DNA of 64,000 bases from assembly GCF_003034965.1 (NCBI RefSeq), contig NZ_PZKE01000002.1:124001-188000 (forward strand), in the 5' to 3' direction. The notes beneath the pieces are model-generated. The model searched no databases and was not told the DNA's origin. It was given only the letters and a program-made list of their open reading frames with translations. Positions within the stretch are counted from its first letter, which is position 1; every line of letters starts with the position of its first letter. Shown here piece by piece: positions 1-7,587 of the stretch. Both the position numbers and the translations under genes were made by a program. This DNA comes from Fuscovulum blasticum DSM 2131. GTDB taxonomy: Bacteria; Pseudomonadota; Alphaproteobacteria; Rhodobacterales; Rhodobacteraceae.

Positions 1-898
1 CGGAACCCTTCCCTACACGCTGACGCTCAAGCCCGGGGCAAAACCGACACGGGTTCTGGTCAACGACAGCAACGACCAGTTTCAGGAAGTGGACCCAAGT
101 CAGAAACTGGCTGAAGCGGTCACGATAAACGGCATCACCCGCCCGGCCGGAACCACCATCAACTCGGCTTATGATCTTTACAGCACCAGCAGTTCCCTGC
201 GGGTGATCACGGTGCATTTCGGCGGCGACGGTTATTTTTCCGGCCCCGTTCACGGGCTTGTTTCCACCGAACCGCTTGTGCCGGGCCAACCCTATACCTT
301 CAACAGATCGGTCACGTCGAACTCGGCGCCGATCAACTACGCTAACCTTGCCTGTTTTGCCGAAGGCACCCGCATCCTGACCGATCAGGGCGAAGTTGCC
401 GTGGAAACGCTGAAGGCGGGGCAGATGCTGGTCACGCTGGACAACGGCCTGCAACCGTTGCGGCGCCTGTTGCAAACGACGGTTGCCGCAGACGGGTATC
501 ATGCCCCGGTGAAGGTGCCCGCCGGCAGGTTCGGCAACCGCCGCGACCTGTGGCTGTCGCCGCAGCACCGCGTTCTGATCCGTGGTCCACGGGCTGAACT
601 GCTGTTCGGCGAAGCTGAGGTTCTTGTGTCGGCCATTCACCTTGTCAGGTCGGGCCTGGCCGTGCAGATCCCGCAACCGGAAGTGACCTATTTCCATCTG
701 CTGCTGGACCGGCACGAAATCCTGTTCTCGGAAGGGGCGCCGACCGAAAGCTACCTGCCCGGCATCGAGGACGAGCTGATCCAGGTCGATGGTGCCGAAG
801 CCATGCCGCGCCCTGGCCCCTATCGCGCGGCCAACAGCCCCCGCGCAGCACGGCTGTGCCTGCGCGGCTATCAGGCCGCAGCGCTTCTGGCGGCCTGA
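1..898 (+). CDS. Hint-domain protein, 5' end outside the window
   Basis: The reading frame is open from the first bases of the window, so the true start lies upstream and the internal GTG at 89 is probably not the start. The visible part ends in a Hint (hedgehog/intein) domain: it begins at CFAEGTRILTDQGEVAV and continues through a conserved SPQHRVLIRG stretch. In this family the domain sits at the C-terminus of secreted Rhodobacteraceae proteins and is thought to allow self-cleavage or surface processing; I infer that role only. A paralogue with the same tail (HEILFSEGAPTES here, HELIFSEGAPTET there) is at 51648-52772 on the other strand. A short hairpin with a T run follows the stop. Family assignment is firm; the substrate or partner is unknown. 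Confidence 0.85.
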   Translation, partial: GTLPYTLTLKPGAKPTRVLVNDSNDQFQEVDPSQKLAEAVTINGITRPAGTTINSAYDLYSTSSSLRVITVHFGGDGYFSGPVHGLVSTEPLVPGQPYTFNRSVTSNSAPINYANLACFAEGTRILTDQGEVAVETLKAGQMLVTLDNGLQPLRRLLQTTVAADGYHAPVKVPAGRFGNRRDLWLSPQHRVLIRGPRAELLFGEAEVLVSAIHLVRSGLAVQIPQPEVTYFHLLLDRHEILFSEGAPTESYLPGIEDELIQVDGAEAMPRPGPYRAANSPRAARLCLRGYQAAALLAA

Positions 899-925
899 GA
901 ACCACGCCTCCATCCGGCACAAGGG

Positions 926-942
926 GGCGGATGCCGCCTTTT
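926..942 (+). terminator. Rho-independent terminator after the Hint gene
   Basis: GGCGG, a three-base loop ATG, then CCGCC followed directly by TTTT. It lies 28 bases after the stop codon of the Hint gene and points the right way. Confidence 0.6.
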
Positions 943-1009
943 GCACAAAGGCCCCGGGCCCTTTCGGGCACCGGAGCAATGGCAGTGGCGCATTCCGATG
1001 TCAGACGAT

Positions 1010-1033
1010 GCGCGCCCCAAAGCCGGGGCGCGC
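1010..1033 (-). terminator. GC hairpin after the aminotransferase
   Basis: GCGCGCCCC pairs with GGGGCGCGC across a six-base loop, nine bases beyond the minus-strand aminotransferase stop. No clear T run follows, so it may be a weak terminator or an mRNA 3' stabiliser. Confidence 0.4.
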
Positions 1034-1041
1034 GCGTCCGG

Positions 1042-2442
1042 TCAGCCTTCCCGGGCGACCAGCAGCCCGTCTTTCTTCAGACCGGCATAGCATTCGTCCA
1101 GGCTCTTCTTCGCACGATCAACCAGGATGTCGATCTCGGACGGGGTGATGACCAGCGGCGGCGCGATGATCATCCGGTCGCCCACGGCGCGCATGATCAG
1201 GTCATTGGCAAAGCAGCGCTCGCGGCAGCGATAGCCCACCGTCCCCTCTTCCCCGGCGAACTTGGCGCGCTTGGCCTTGTCCGGCGTCAGCGCGATCGAC
1301 CCCATCAGCCCCACCAGCTTGGCCTCCCCCACCAGCGGATGCTCGGCCAGCGCGTCCCAGCGCTCCTTGAGGTAGGGGTGCGCCACGTCGCGGACATGCT
1401 CGACCACCTTCTCGTCCTGCATGATGCGCAGGTTTTCCAGCGCCACCGCCGCCGCCACCGGATGGCCGCTGTAGGTGTAGCCATGGAAGAACTCGCCCGC
1501 GCCGCCCACAACCTCGGCCACCTCATCACAGACGATGCTGCCGCCGATCGGCTGGTAGCCCGAGGACAGGCCCTTGGCGATGGTCATGATATGCGGCTTG
1601 ATGCCGAAGGTCTGGCTGCCGAACCATTGCCCAGTGCGGCCGAACCCGGTGATCACCTCGTCCGCGATCAGCAGGATACCGTATTTCTGGCAGATGCGCT
1701 GGATTTCCGGCCAATAGGTCCGGGGCGGAATGATCACGCCGCCCGCGCCCTGCACCGGCTCGCCGATGAAGGCCGCCACATTGTCCGGCCCGACCTGCAG
1801 GATCTTCTCTTCAAGCTGACGTGCCCGGGCCAGGCCGAACTCGTCCTCGCTCATGTCGCCGCCCTCGGCCCACCAGTAGGGTTGGTCGATGTGCTCGATG
1901 CCGTCGATCTTGCCGCCATGGGCGTGGATCGGCTTCATCCCGCCAAGGCTGCCCCCGCCCATGGTGGAGCCGTGATAGCCGTTCCAGCGCGCGATGATGG
2001 TCTTGCGCCAGGGCATCCCCTTCACGTCCCAGTAGCGGCGGACAAGGCGGATGTTGGTATCATTCGCTTCCGACCCGGAAGACGCAAAGAAGACGTGATT
2101 AAGATCGCCCGGCGCCAGTTCGGCGATCTTGGCGGCCAGTGCGATGGCGGGCACATGGGTGGTCTGGAAGAAGGTGTTGTAATAGGGCAGCTCGTCCATC
2201 TGACGCGCGGCGACCTGCGCCAGTTCCTTGCGGCCATAGCCGATGTTCACGCACCACAGGCCGGCCATGCCGTCGATGATGCGATGGCCTTCGCTGTCGG
2301 TCAGCCAGACCCCCTCGCCCCGCAGGATCACCCGCGCGCCCTTGGCGGCCAGCCCGGCCTTGTCGGTGAAGGGATGGAAGTGGTGCGCCGCGTCCAGCTT
2401 CTGCAGCTCGGCCGTGGGCAGATGGTTGGTGATCATGTTCAT
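1042..2442 (-). CDS. PLP-dependent class III omega-aminotransferase
   Basis: A 466-residue fold-type I aminotransferase that should move an amino group from a terminal amine (polyamine, beta-alanine or similar) to pyruvate. The PLP lysine lies in MTIAKGLSSGYQPIGGS and the cofactor-binding Asp in LIADEVITGFGRTG. The N-terminus (MNMITNHLPTAELQ) and overall sequence closely resemble, from memory, the Ruegeria pomeroyi amine:pyruvate transaminase. I chose the start at 2442 because AGGAGG stands eight bases upstream; the longer frame to 2520 has no such site. A perfect AATTTGATCAAATT palindrome lies about 80 bases upstream and is shared in part with the GntR gene and the pot operon, which points to polyamine catabolism. 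The exact substrate cannot be read from sequence. Confidence 0.9.
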   Translation of the reverse strand: MNMITNHLPTAELQKLDAAHHFHPFTDKAGLAAKGARVILRGEGVWLTDSEGHRIIDGMAGLWCVNIGYGRKELAQVAARQMDELPYYNTFFQTTHVPAIALAAKIAELAPGDLNHVFFASSGSEANDTNIRLVRRYWDVKGMPWRKTIIARWNGYHGSTMGGGSLGGMKPIHAHGGKIDGIEHIDQPYWWAEGGDMSEDEFGLARARQLEEKILQVGPDNVAAFIGEPVQGAGGVIIPPRTYWPEIQRICQKYGILLIADEVITGFGRTGQWFGSQTFGIKPHIMTIAKGLSSGYQPIGGSIVCDEVAEVVGGAGEFFHGYTYSGHPVAAAVALENLRIMQDEKVVEHVRDVAHPYLKERWDALAEHPLVGEAKLVGLMGSIALTPDKAKRAKFAGEEGTVGYRCRERCFANDLIMRAVGDRMIIAPPLVITPSEIDILVDRAKKSLDECYAGLKKDGLLVAREG

Positions 2443-2522
2443 CGGGGCCTCCTGACGGAATCGTCCGGGGCCGAATGCCCCGCTTTGGACCAGCTTAAGG
2501 TCAAACCGGAGGGGCTTCAAGA

Positions 2523-2536
2523 AATTTGATCAAATT
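2523..2536. promoter_or_regulatory. Candidate GntR operator, AATTTGATCAAATT
   Basis: A perfect 14-bp palindrome upstream of the aminotransferase start. Its core TGATCAAAT recurs at 3458 (before the GntR gene) and 35018 (before potA). Being AT-rich in a GC-rich genome, three intergenic copies are unlikely by chance. Assignment to the neighbouring GntR protein is inference. Confidence 0.5.
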
Positions 2537-2579
2537 AAGAAAGAGCGGGGGCGCTTCCCCTGCACACTGGAATATATGG

Positions 2580-2660
2580 GGACAGATGAATGGGCAGGAG
2601 CAGGCCCTGCATTTCATCTGTCCGAAAATATCCCCGCCGGAGGCACGCCCGAGCCGGTTG
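2580..2660. repeat. Dispersed intergenic repeat, copy A (inverted pair)
   Basis: GGACAGATGAA at 2580-2590 is the reverse complement of TTCATCTGTCC at 2613-2623, with related flanks (an ATAT-rich tract outside each arm). The right arm continues as GAAAATATCCCCGCCGGAGG. The same TCTGTCC...AAATATCCC core occurs near 9002, 26505 and, on the other strand, 50440. Confidence 0.6.
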
Positions 2661-2740
2661 GTTCGCGCGCCCCGCGCGGACCAGAGGCGAGACAAAAGGT
2701 GTGCGTCCGCGCTTGCGCGGGCGCTCCGCTTAGGTCGCGA

Positions 2741-3400
2741 TCAGAGACCGCCTTCGGTCAGGGCCTGACGGACATGGTCGATGCCCTGCTGGATGTCGCG
2801 GGCGATGGCGGCGGCCAGGGCCTCTGCATCCCCGGCGCGCATTGCGGCCAGCGCCTCGTGGTGGCGGTCGGGCAGCGCCGAGCGGCCATAGCGGCCAATC
2901 ACCGCCCGCAGGCTGGGCCCGGCCCGCAACCAAAGCGAGCGGGCAAGATCCAGCAGGACAGGCGCATTGGCGGCTTGGTAAAGCGTGAAATGGAAGGCGT
3001 GGTTCGCGGCCAGGTAATCGGGCAACTGTCCGGCCTCGACGGCATCGGTCACCCGGTCGTCGATGGCGGCCAGCCGGGCGATCAGCGCCGGGGTCACATG
3101 GGCAGCGGCGCGGCGGGCAAGTTCCGGTTCGACCGCGAGGCGGACGAAGGCCACCTGATCCAGCATGTCCGCCGTCATCGGCGGCACAGCGACGCGGCGG
3201 TTGCCCTGCGGCAAGAGCGCCCCTTCCGCCGTCAGCCGGCGAATCGCCTCGCGCACCGGGGTCATCCCGGCGCCCAGACCGGCGATCAGGCCCTGAATGG
3301 TCACGGGCTGGCCGGGCGCAAGATGGCCATAAAGGATCATGTCACGCAGCCGGGCGTAGGTGATTTCATGGGTCGGGATCTTGCGGTCGGCGTCGTCCAT
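2741..3400 (-). CDS. GntR-family transcriptional regulator (FCD type)
   Basis: A 219-residue regulator with an N-terminal winged helix (about residues 10-75; the recognition region reads MTPVREAIRRLTAEGAL) and an all-helical C-terminal FCD ligand domain. Start chosen at 3400, where AGGAGA stands six bases upstream; the frame to 3448 is less likely. It lies just upstream of the omega-aminotransferase on the same strand and both have a TGATCAAAT motif before them, so autoregulation and control of the aminotransferase are likely. The third copy of the motif before potA suggests that it also controls polyamine uptake. Ligand unknown; a polyamine or its catabolite is a guess. Confidence 0.85.
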   Translation of the reverse strand: MDDADRKIPTHEITYARLRDMILYGHLAPGQPVTIQGLIAGLGAGMTPVREAIRRLTAEGALLPQGNRRVAVPPMTADMLDQVAFVRLAVEPELARRAAAHVTPALIARLAAIDDRVTDAVEAGQLPDYLAANHAFHFTLYQAANAPVLLDLARSLWLRAGPSLRAVIGRYGRSALPDRHHEALAAMRAGDAEALAAAIARDIQQGIDHVRQALTEGGL

Positions 3401-3452
3401 GCAGTCTCCTCGCGCTTCGTGCCCTTTATGGCGCGGCGGGCGGCACAATCAA

Positions 3453-3469
3453 GATGTGATCAAATCAGG
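3453..3469. promoter_or_regulatory. Candidate GntR operator upstream of the GntR gene
   Basis: Contains TGTGATCAAATCA, sharing TGATCAAAT with the sites at 2523 and 35016. It lies about 55 bases before the GntR start and overlaps the stop codon of the nudix gene. Confidence 0.4.
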
Positions 3470-4362
3470 GCGGCGCGCAGCGTGTCGCGCTGCCCCGCCA
3501 GCCAGAACAGCGTCAGGATCAGCGGGGCATTGGCGATCTCGCCGCTGGCAACCAGTTCCAGCGCCTTGTCAAAGGGCAGCAGATGGCCGCGAATGTCCTC
3601 GGCTTCCTCGGCCAGACCATGAATGCCGGCGCGGCCATCCGGCAGGTCAACCGGCGCAACATAGGACCAGAGGAATTCCGACACCGCACCGGGCGATGGA
3701 TAATAGGCTGCCACCTGAACCAGTCGGCCCAGCGTCAGCCCCGCCTCTTCCCGCGCCTCGCGGCGGGCGGCCTGTTCGGGCGTTTCGCCGGCATCGACAC
3801 GGCCTGCCACCGCCTCAAGCTGCCAGGGATTGGCCGCACCGCGCGCCAGCGGCCCGACGCGCATCTGTTCAACCAGCAACACCCGGTCGCGGACCGGATC
3901 CCAGGGCAGCACGGTGACCGCATCGCAGGCGACAAACACCTCGCGGCGGACCGGGCCCAAGGTGGCACCGTCAAAGCGCCGGTGGTCCAGTGTCAGGCTT
4001 TCGACGGCGAAGAAACCGTTGAAATCATGGGACAGGTGGCTGATCGCCACATCGCCGGGGGCCGCCGCATGGCGCAGGCCGGCCGGAGACAAGGCCGCCG
4101 ATGCCCGCAGGGCTGAGGCCGCCCGCGCCAGCATAGGCCCGCGCCGCGCGCGCAACCGCTCGGGGGGAACCTGCCCCATCGTGGCCAGAATGTCCGTGGC
4201 AAGCTGCCGTTCCAGCGCGGCATCCGGCGCGGCCAGCCCACCTGTCGCGGCCTGCCAGAACGCCAACCGCGCGGCCCCCTGACCATCCCTGCCCAAAATC
4301 AGCGCCCGAAGCTGCGCGTCCGACAGGCGCGCGTCGTCCCCTTCGCCCGGTTCGGATGTCAC
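3460..4362 (-). CDS. trgB: Nudix hydrolase, TrgB-like
   Basis: A 300-residue protein whose C-terminal half is a nudix pyrophosphatase of the ADP-ribose type. The nudix box is intact: G-x5-E-x7-REAREEAG, reading GRVDAGETPEQAARREAREE. The C-terminal part closely resembles TrgB of Rhodobacter, which with TrgA contributes to tellurite resistance. The N-terminal 100 residues are Ala/Arg-rich and do not show the gamma-glutamylcyclotransferase-like (AIG2-type) motif I recall in TrgB, so this region is divergent or different. The start overlaps the trgA stop by four bases (ATGA), so the two are translationally coupled. It is the last gene of the phr-cfa-trgA-trgB cluster. The nudix call is firm; a tellurite role is by context. 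Confidence 0.8.
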   Translation of the reverse strand: MTSEPGEGDDARLSDAQLRALILGRDGQGAARLAFWQAATGGLAAPDAALERQLATDILATMGQVPPERLRARRGPMLARAASALRASAALSPAGLRHAAAPGDVAISHLSHDFNGFFAVESLTLDHRRFDGATLGPVRREVFVACDAVTVLPWDPVRDRVLLVEQMRVGPLARGAANPWQLEAVAGRVDAGETPEQAARREAREEAGLTLGRLVQVAAYYPSPGAVSEFLWSYVAPVDLPDGRAGIHGLAEEAEDIRGHLLPFDKALELVASGEIANAPLILTLFWLAGQRDTLRAALI

Positions 4363-4802
4363 CGCCAGCGCCTCGCTGCGGCCTCGGCAACCAGGCCACC
4401 GATCATGCCGCCCAGGATCAGCACCCCCAGAACGCCGATGGTCAGCATCTTGCGCCCCTGTTCCAGCATGATCTCGAACGCGCCCAACACGGCATCCATC
4501 GGGCCGTCATAGCCGTTCACCACGAAAGAGCTTTTGATCATCAGGTAGATGCTGAACAGCAACAGCGCAAAGAACGCCAGCGTGACCGAGGTGCGCAAGC
4601 CCGACCCCACGCCTTGGGCATAGCCCTGCCCGACCAGCCGCCCCATCACCCGCCAGCCGATCACCAGCCCCAGAAGCGCGGTCAGTTCCCGGAACAGCCC
4701 GACCGAAGCGCCTTGGCCAAGCGTGGGCACATGTGCATTTGCTGCCAGCCAGCCCACAAGGGCAAACCACAAGGCGGCGACAAGCTTGGCAGCGGTTGGC
4801 AT
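4359..4802 (-). CDS. trgA: TrgA-family membrane protein
   Basis: A 147-residue inner-membrane protein with about four hydrophobic segments: the N-terminal helix (AAKLVAALWFALVGWLAA), ALLGLVIGWRVMG, LAFFALLLFSIYLMI and a C-terminal IGVLGVLILGGMIGGLVAE. This matches TrgA, found in Rhodobacter next to trgB and implicated in tellurite resistance; its biochemical action is not known. I start it at MPTAAKL (4802), immediately after the cfa stop, rather than at the longer 4898 frame, which would overlap cfa by nearly 100 bases. The four-base overlap with the nudix gene indicates one operon. Confidence 0.8.
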   Translation of the reverse strand: MPTAAKLVAALWFALVGWLAANAHVPTLGQGASVGLFRELTALLGLVIGWRVMGRLVGQGYAQGVGSGLRTSVTLAFFALLLFSIYLMIKSSFVVNGYDGPMDAVLGAFEIMLEQGRKMLTIGVLGVLILGGMIGGLVAEAAARRWR

Positions 4803-4804
4803 GG

Positions 4805-6025
4805 TCAGGGGGTATCCGGTCGCCTGAGCGTGATCTGCGTCACATCGCAGTTTCCACCGCGGAAAGCGCCAGCGCAAGAGGTGAGGTAGAAGTCCCACAT
4901 CCGCTTGAACCGCTCGTCAAACCCCAGCTTCCGAACCTCGGACCAGCGGGCGTCGAAGGTCTCGTGCCAGCGCCGCAGCGTCTGGTCATAGCTGGAGCCG
5001 AACTCCATCGACCCGGCCACCGTCAGGCCCGCGCGTCCGGCTTCGGCCCGCAAGGCCGAGGGGCAGGGCAACATGCCGCCGGGGAAGATGTATTTCTGGA
5101 TAAAGTCCACCCCCCGGCGGTAGCTGTGCCAGCGGGCATCGGGCACGGTGATGATCTGCAGCGTGGCGTTGCGCCCGGGTTTCAGCCGGTCATAAAGCGT
5201 GCGGAAATAGACCGGCCAGTATTTCTCGCCCACCGCCTCGAACATCTCGATCGAGGCGATGCCGTCATAGGCGCCGCGCTCGTCGCGATAGTCCTGCAAC
5301 TTGATCTCGACCCGGTCGGAAAGGCCCGCCTTGCGGATGCGGTCCACCGCATAGTCATGCTGGGCCTGGCTGATGGTCAGCCCGGTCACCCGCAGGCCGC
5401 GGCGGGCGGCGGCATATTCGGCAAAACCGCCCCAGCCGCAGCCGATTTCCAGCACGTGATCGCCGGGCTTCGCCCCGATCAGATCGACCATGCTTTCGTA
5501 TTTCGCCTCTTGCGCGCGCTCCAGGCTTTCCTGCCCGGTACGGAACAGCGCGCTGGAATAGGTCATGCTGTCATCCAGCCACAGCCGGTAGAAATCATTG
5601 CCCAGATCGTAATGCGCCGCGATGTTGCGCTTCGCCTGCCGGCGGCTGTTCGATTGCAGCCAGAAACGCAGCTTTTCAAAGGCGCGCACCAAACCCATGC
5701 CGGGAAAGGCATCGTTCACCACATTGTTGGCCGGCGACTGGATCAGGTCCAGAAAGGCCTGAAGGTCGGGCGTCGTCCAGTCGCCATCCAGATAGGCATC
5801 GCAAAAGCCCAACTCGCCCTCACGGATCAGCCGGGCGAACAGGTCGGGCGACTGGATGTCGATCTCGGCCACCGGGCCGGGCTTTGCCCCTTCGATGCGA
5901 AAGCGCCGCCCGTCCGGCAGGGCAAAATCCAGCCGCCCCTCGCCCAGACGGCTGGCAAGGCGGAACACCTGTTTGAAATAGCGCGGCAGTCCGGGCTGGC
6001 CCTCGGCCGAAGTCAGGATCTCCAT
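4805..6025 (-). CDS. cfa: Cyclopropane-fatty-acyl-phospholipid synthase family methyltransferase
   Basis: A 406-residue SAM-dependent enzyme of the CFA synthase family, which methylates unsaturated acyl chains in membrane phospholipids. The SAM-binding glycine motif is VLEIGCGWGGFAEYAA and it is preceded by the family signature AHYDLGNDFYRLWLDDSMTYS. Start chosen at 6025 behind CAGGGAGCGAC; an upstream in-frame ATG at 6058 lacks a ribosome site. It lies 56 bases after the photolyase stop and two bases before trgA. In Rhodobacter sphaeroides a homologue (CfaA) and the photolyase belong to the RpoE singlet-oxygen regulon, consistent with the RpoE-like promoter before phr here. The exact product (cyclopropane or another modified fatty acid) is not decided. 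Confidence 0.88.
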   Translation of the reverse strand: MEILTSAEGQPGLPRYFKQVFRLASRLGEGRLDFALPDGRRFRIEGAKPGPVAEIDIQSPDLFARLIREGELGFCDAYLDGDWTTPDLQAFLDLIQSPANNVVNDAFPGMGLVRAFEKLRFWLQSNSRRQAKRNIAAHYDLGNDFYRLWLDDSMTYSSALFRTGQESLERAQEAKYESMVDLIGAKPGDHVLEIGCGWGGFAEYAAARRGLRVTGLTISQAQHDYAVDRIRKAGLSDRVEIKLQDYRDERGAYDGIASIEMFEAVGEKYWPVYFRTLYDRLKPGRNATLQIITVPDARWHSYRRGVDFIQKYIFPGGMLPCPSALRAEAGRAGLTVAGSMEFGSSYDQTLRRWHETFDARWSEVRKLGFDERFKRMWDFYLTSCAGAFRGGNCDVTQITLRRPDTP

Positions 6026-6081
6026 GTCGCTCCCTGCGGATCTTGCTGTTGATATCATGGTTTCAGGATTGTCGCACCAGG

Positions 6082-7482
6082 TCAGGCCCTTGCATCGGCA
6101 TAGGCCGCAAGGGCAAGCGCCCGGCCCCGGGCCAGATCGACCAGCGGCGGCGGTGCGGGCTGATCGGGCCGCAAGCCCCAGGATCGCGGCACCGCATCAA
6201 AGAACGACCGCGCCTCGGGCGATGCCTTGTCAAGATAGCGGCGGCGATAGCGCCCCTCGGGGTCAAACTTCTGGGCCTGCGTGGCGGGGTTGAAGATGCG
6301 GAAATAGGGGGCGGCATCCGGGCCGGAACCGGCCACCCATTGCCAGCCCATCGCATTGGCGGCGGGATCCCAGTCGGTCAGGCAGTCGGCGAACCAGTCC
6401 TGCCCCAGGCGCCAATGCGTCAGCAGGTGCTTGGTCAGGTAGCTGGCCACGATCATCCGGGCGCGGTTGTGCATGGTGCCGGTCACATACATCTCGCGCA
6501 TGGCGGCATCGACGAAAGGCTCGCCAGTCTGGCCGCGCCGCCAGCGGTCAACCTCGGGGCTGTCGCCAGCCCAGGGGAAACGGTCCCACTCGGGCCGCCA
6601 GTTGGCCGAGGTGATCTGGGGCGTGTGGTGCAGCAGGTGATAGCTGAACTCGCGCCAGGCCAGTTCGCGGAGGAAGGCCCCCGCGCCCCGCGCGCCCATC
6701 TCCATGGCCCGAAACCCGGCGTGCCAGACCTCGCGGATGCCGATCTCGCCATAGGTCAGGGGTTCGGACAGGCGCGATGTGCCGTCGATGGCCGGGAAAT
6801 CGCGCGTCTCGGCATAATCCGGGGCGATCCGGTCCAGAAAATCGCCCAGCCGGGCGCGGGCGCGGTCTTCGCCCACCCGGACATGCGCGCCAACAACCGC
6901 CGCCCCCCGGTTCATCGCCGCGCCCAGCCGCCAATCCGCCAGCCGGTCCGATGCAGGCCAGGCCGAAGGGCCGCGCAGCGCCACCGGAGCAGGCTGCGGC
7001 GCCGGCACCGGCCGGCCGCGCAGCGCCGTCCAGAACGGGGTGAACACGCGGTAGAAACCGCCCTGCCCGGTTTCAATCTCCCACGGTTCATGCAGCAGAT
7101 GCCCGGCAAAGGATCGCGCCTCAAGCCCCTCGGCCTTGAGCGCGGCCTTCACTGCGCTGTCCCGCGCCACCGACACGGGGTCGTAAAGCCGCGACCACCA
7201 CACGCCGCCCGCGCCGGTTTCCGCCACCAGCGCCCGCAAGACCGCCAGCGCCGGGCCGCGCCGCAGGGTCAACCGCGACCCGACCCCGGCCAGCCGGTCC
7301 GCGAAATGGTCAATGCCCAGACCCAGCCGCCATTTCGGGGCCGCGCCCAGAGCTTCGGTCTCGGGGTCCAGCACGAAAACCGGCAACAGCGGTCGGCCGG
7401 TAGCCACCGCCGCCGCCAACATTGGCTGGTCGCCCAGCCGCAGGTCGCGGCGGAACCAAAGGATCAACGGTGTTTCGGTCAT
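6082..7482 (-). CDS. phr: Deoxyribodipyrimidine photolyase
   Basis: A 466-residue blue-light DNA repair enzyme of the cryptochrome/photolyase family. The N-terminal antenna domain begins LILWFRRDLRLGDQPML; the C-terminal FAD domain shows GEPFVDAAMREMYVTGTMHN and NRARMIVASYLTKHLL with WDPAANAMGWQWVAGSGPDA, all hallmarks of class I CPD photolyases. It heads the minus-strand cluster phr-cfa-trgA-trgB. An RpoE-like promoter (TGATCC, 18 bases, TAGGAT) lies just upstream, matching the known RpoE control of phrA in R. sphaeroides. Length and motifs are complete. Confidence 0.93.
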   Translation of the reverse strand: MTETPLILWFRRDLRLGDQPMLAAAVATGRPLLPVFVLDPETEALGAAPKWRLGLGIDHFADRLAGVGSRLTLRRGPALAVLRALVAETGAGGVWWSRLYDPVSVARDSAVKAALKAEGLEARSFAGHLLHEPWEIETGQGGFYRVFTPFWTALRGRPVPAPQPAPVALRGPSAWPASDRLADWRLGAAMNRGAAVVGAHVRVGEDRARARLGDFLDRIAPDYAETRDFPAIDGTSRLSEPLTYGEIGIREVWHAGFRAMEMGARGAGAFLRELAWREFSYHLLHHTPQITSANWRPEWDRFPWAGDSPEVDRWRRGQTGEPFVDAAMREMYVTGTMHNRARMIVASYLTKHLLTHWRLGQDWFADCLTDWDPAANAMGWQWVAGSGPDAAPYFRIFNPATQAQKFDPEGRYRRRYLDKASPEARSFFDAVPRSWGLRPDQPAPPPLVDLARGRALALAAYADARA

Positions 7483-7506
7483 GCCCTGCCTGCACTGTCA
7501 CGCCTT

Positions 7507-7536
7507 ATCCTACGCCGCAGCGCCGCGGGCGGATCA
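7507..7536 (-). promoter_or_regulatory. RpoE-type promoter for phr-cfa-trgAB
   Basis: On the minus strand TGATCC (7531-7536) is followed 18 bases later by TAGGAT (7507-7512), 24 bases before the phr ATG. TGATCC is the -35 sequence of the Rhodobacter RpoE/ChrR regulon as I recall it. The link to singlet-oxygen stress is inference from the motif and the gene content. Confidence 0.5.
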
Positions 7537-7587
7537 CCGCCACGGGCCCTGCGGACGCAGAAATATCGCGCGAACAGATGCGTTTGG

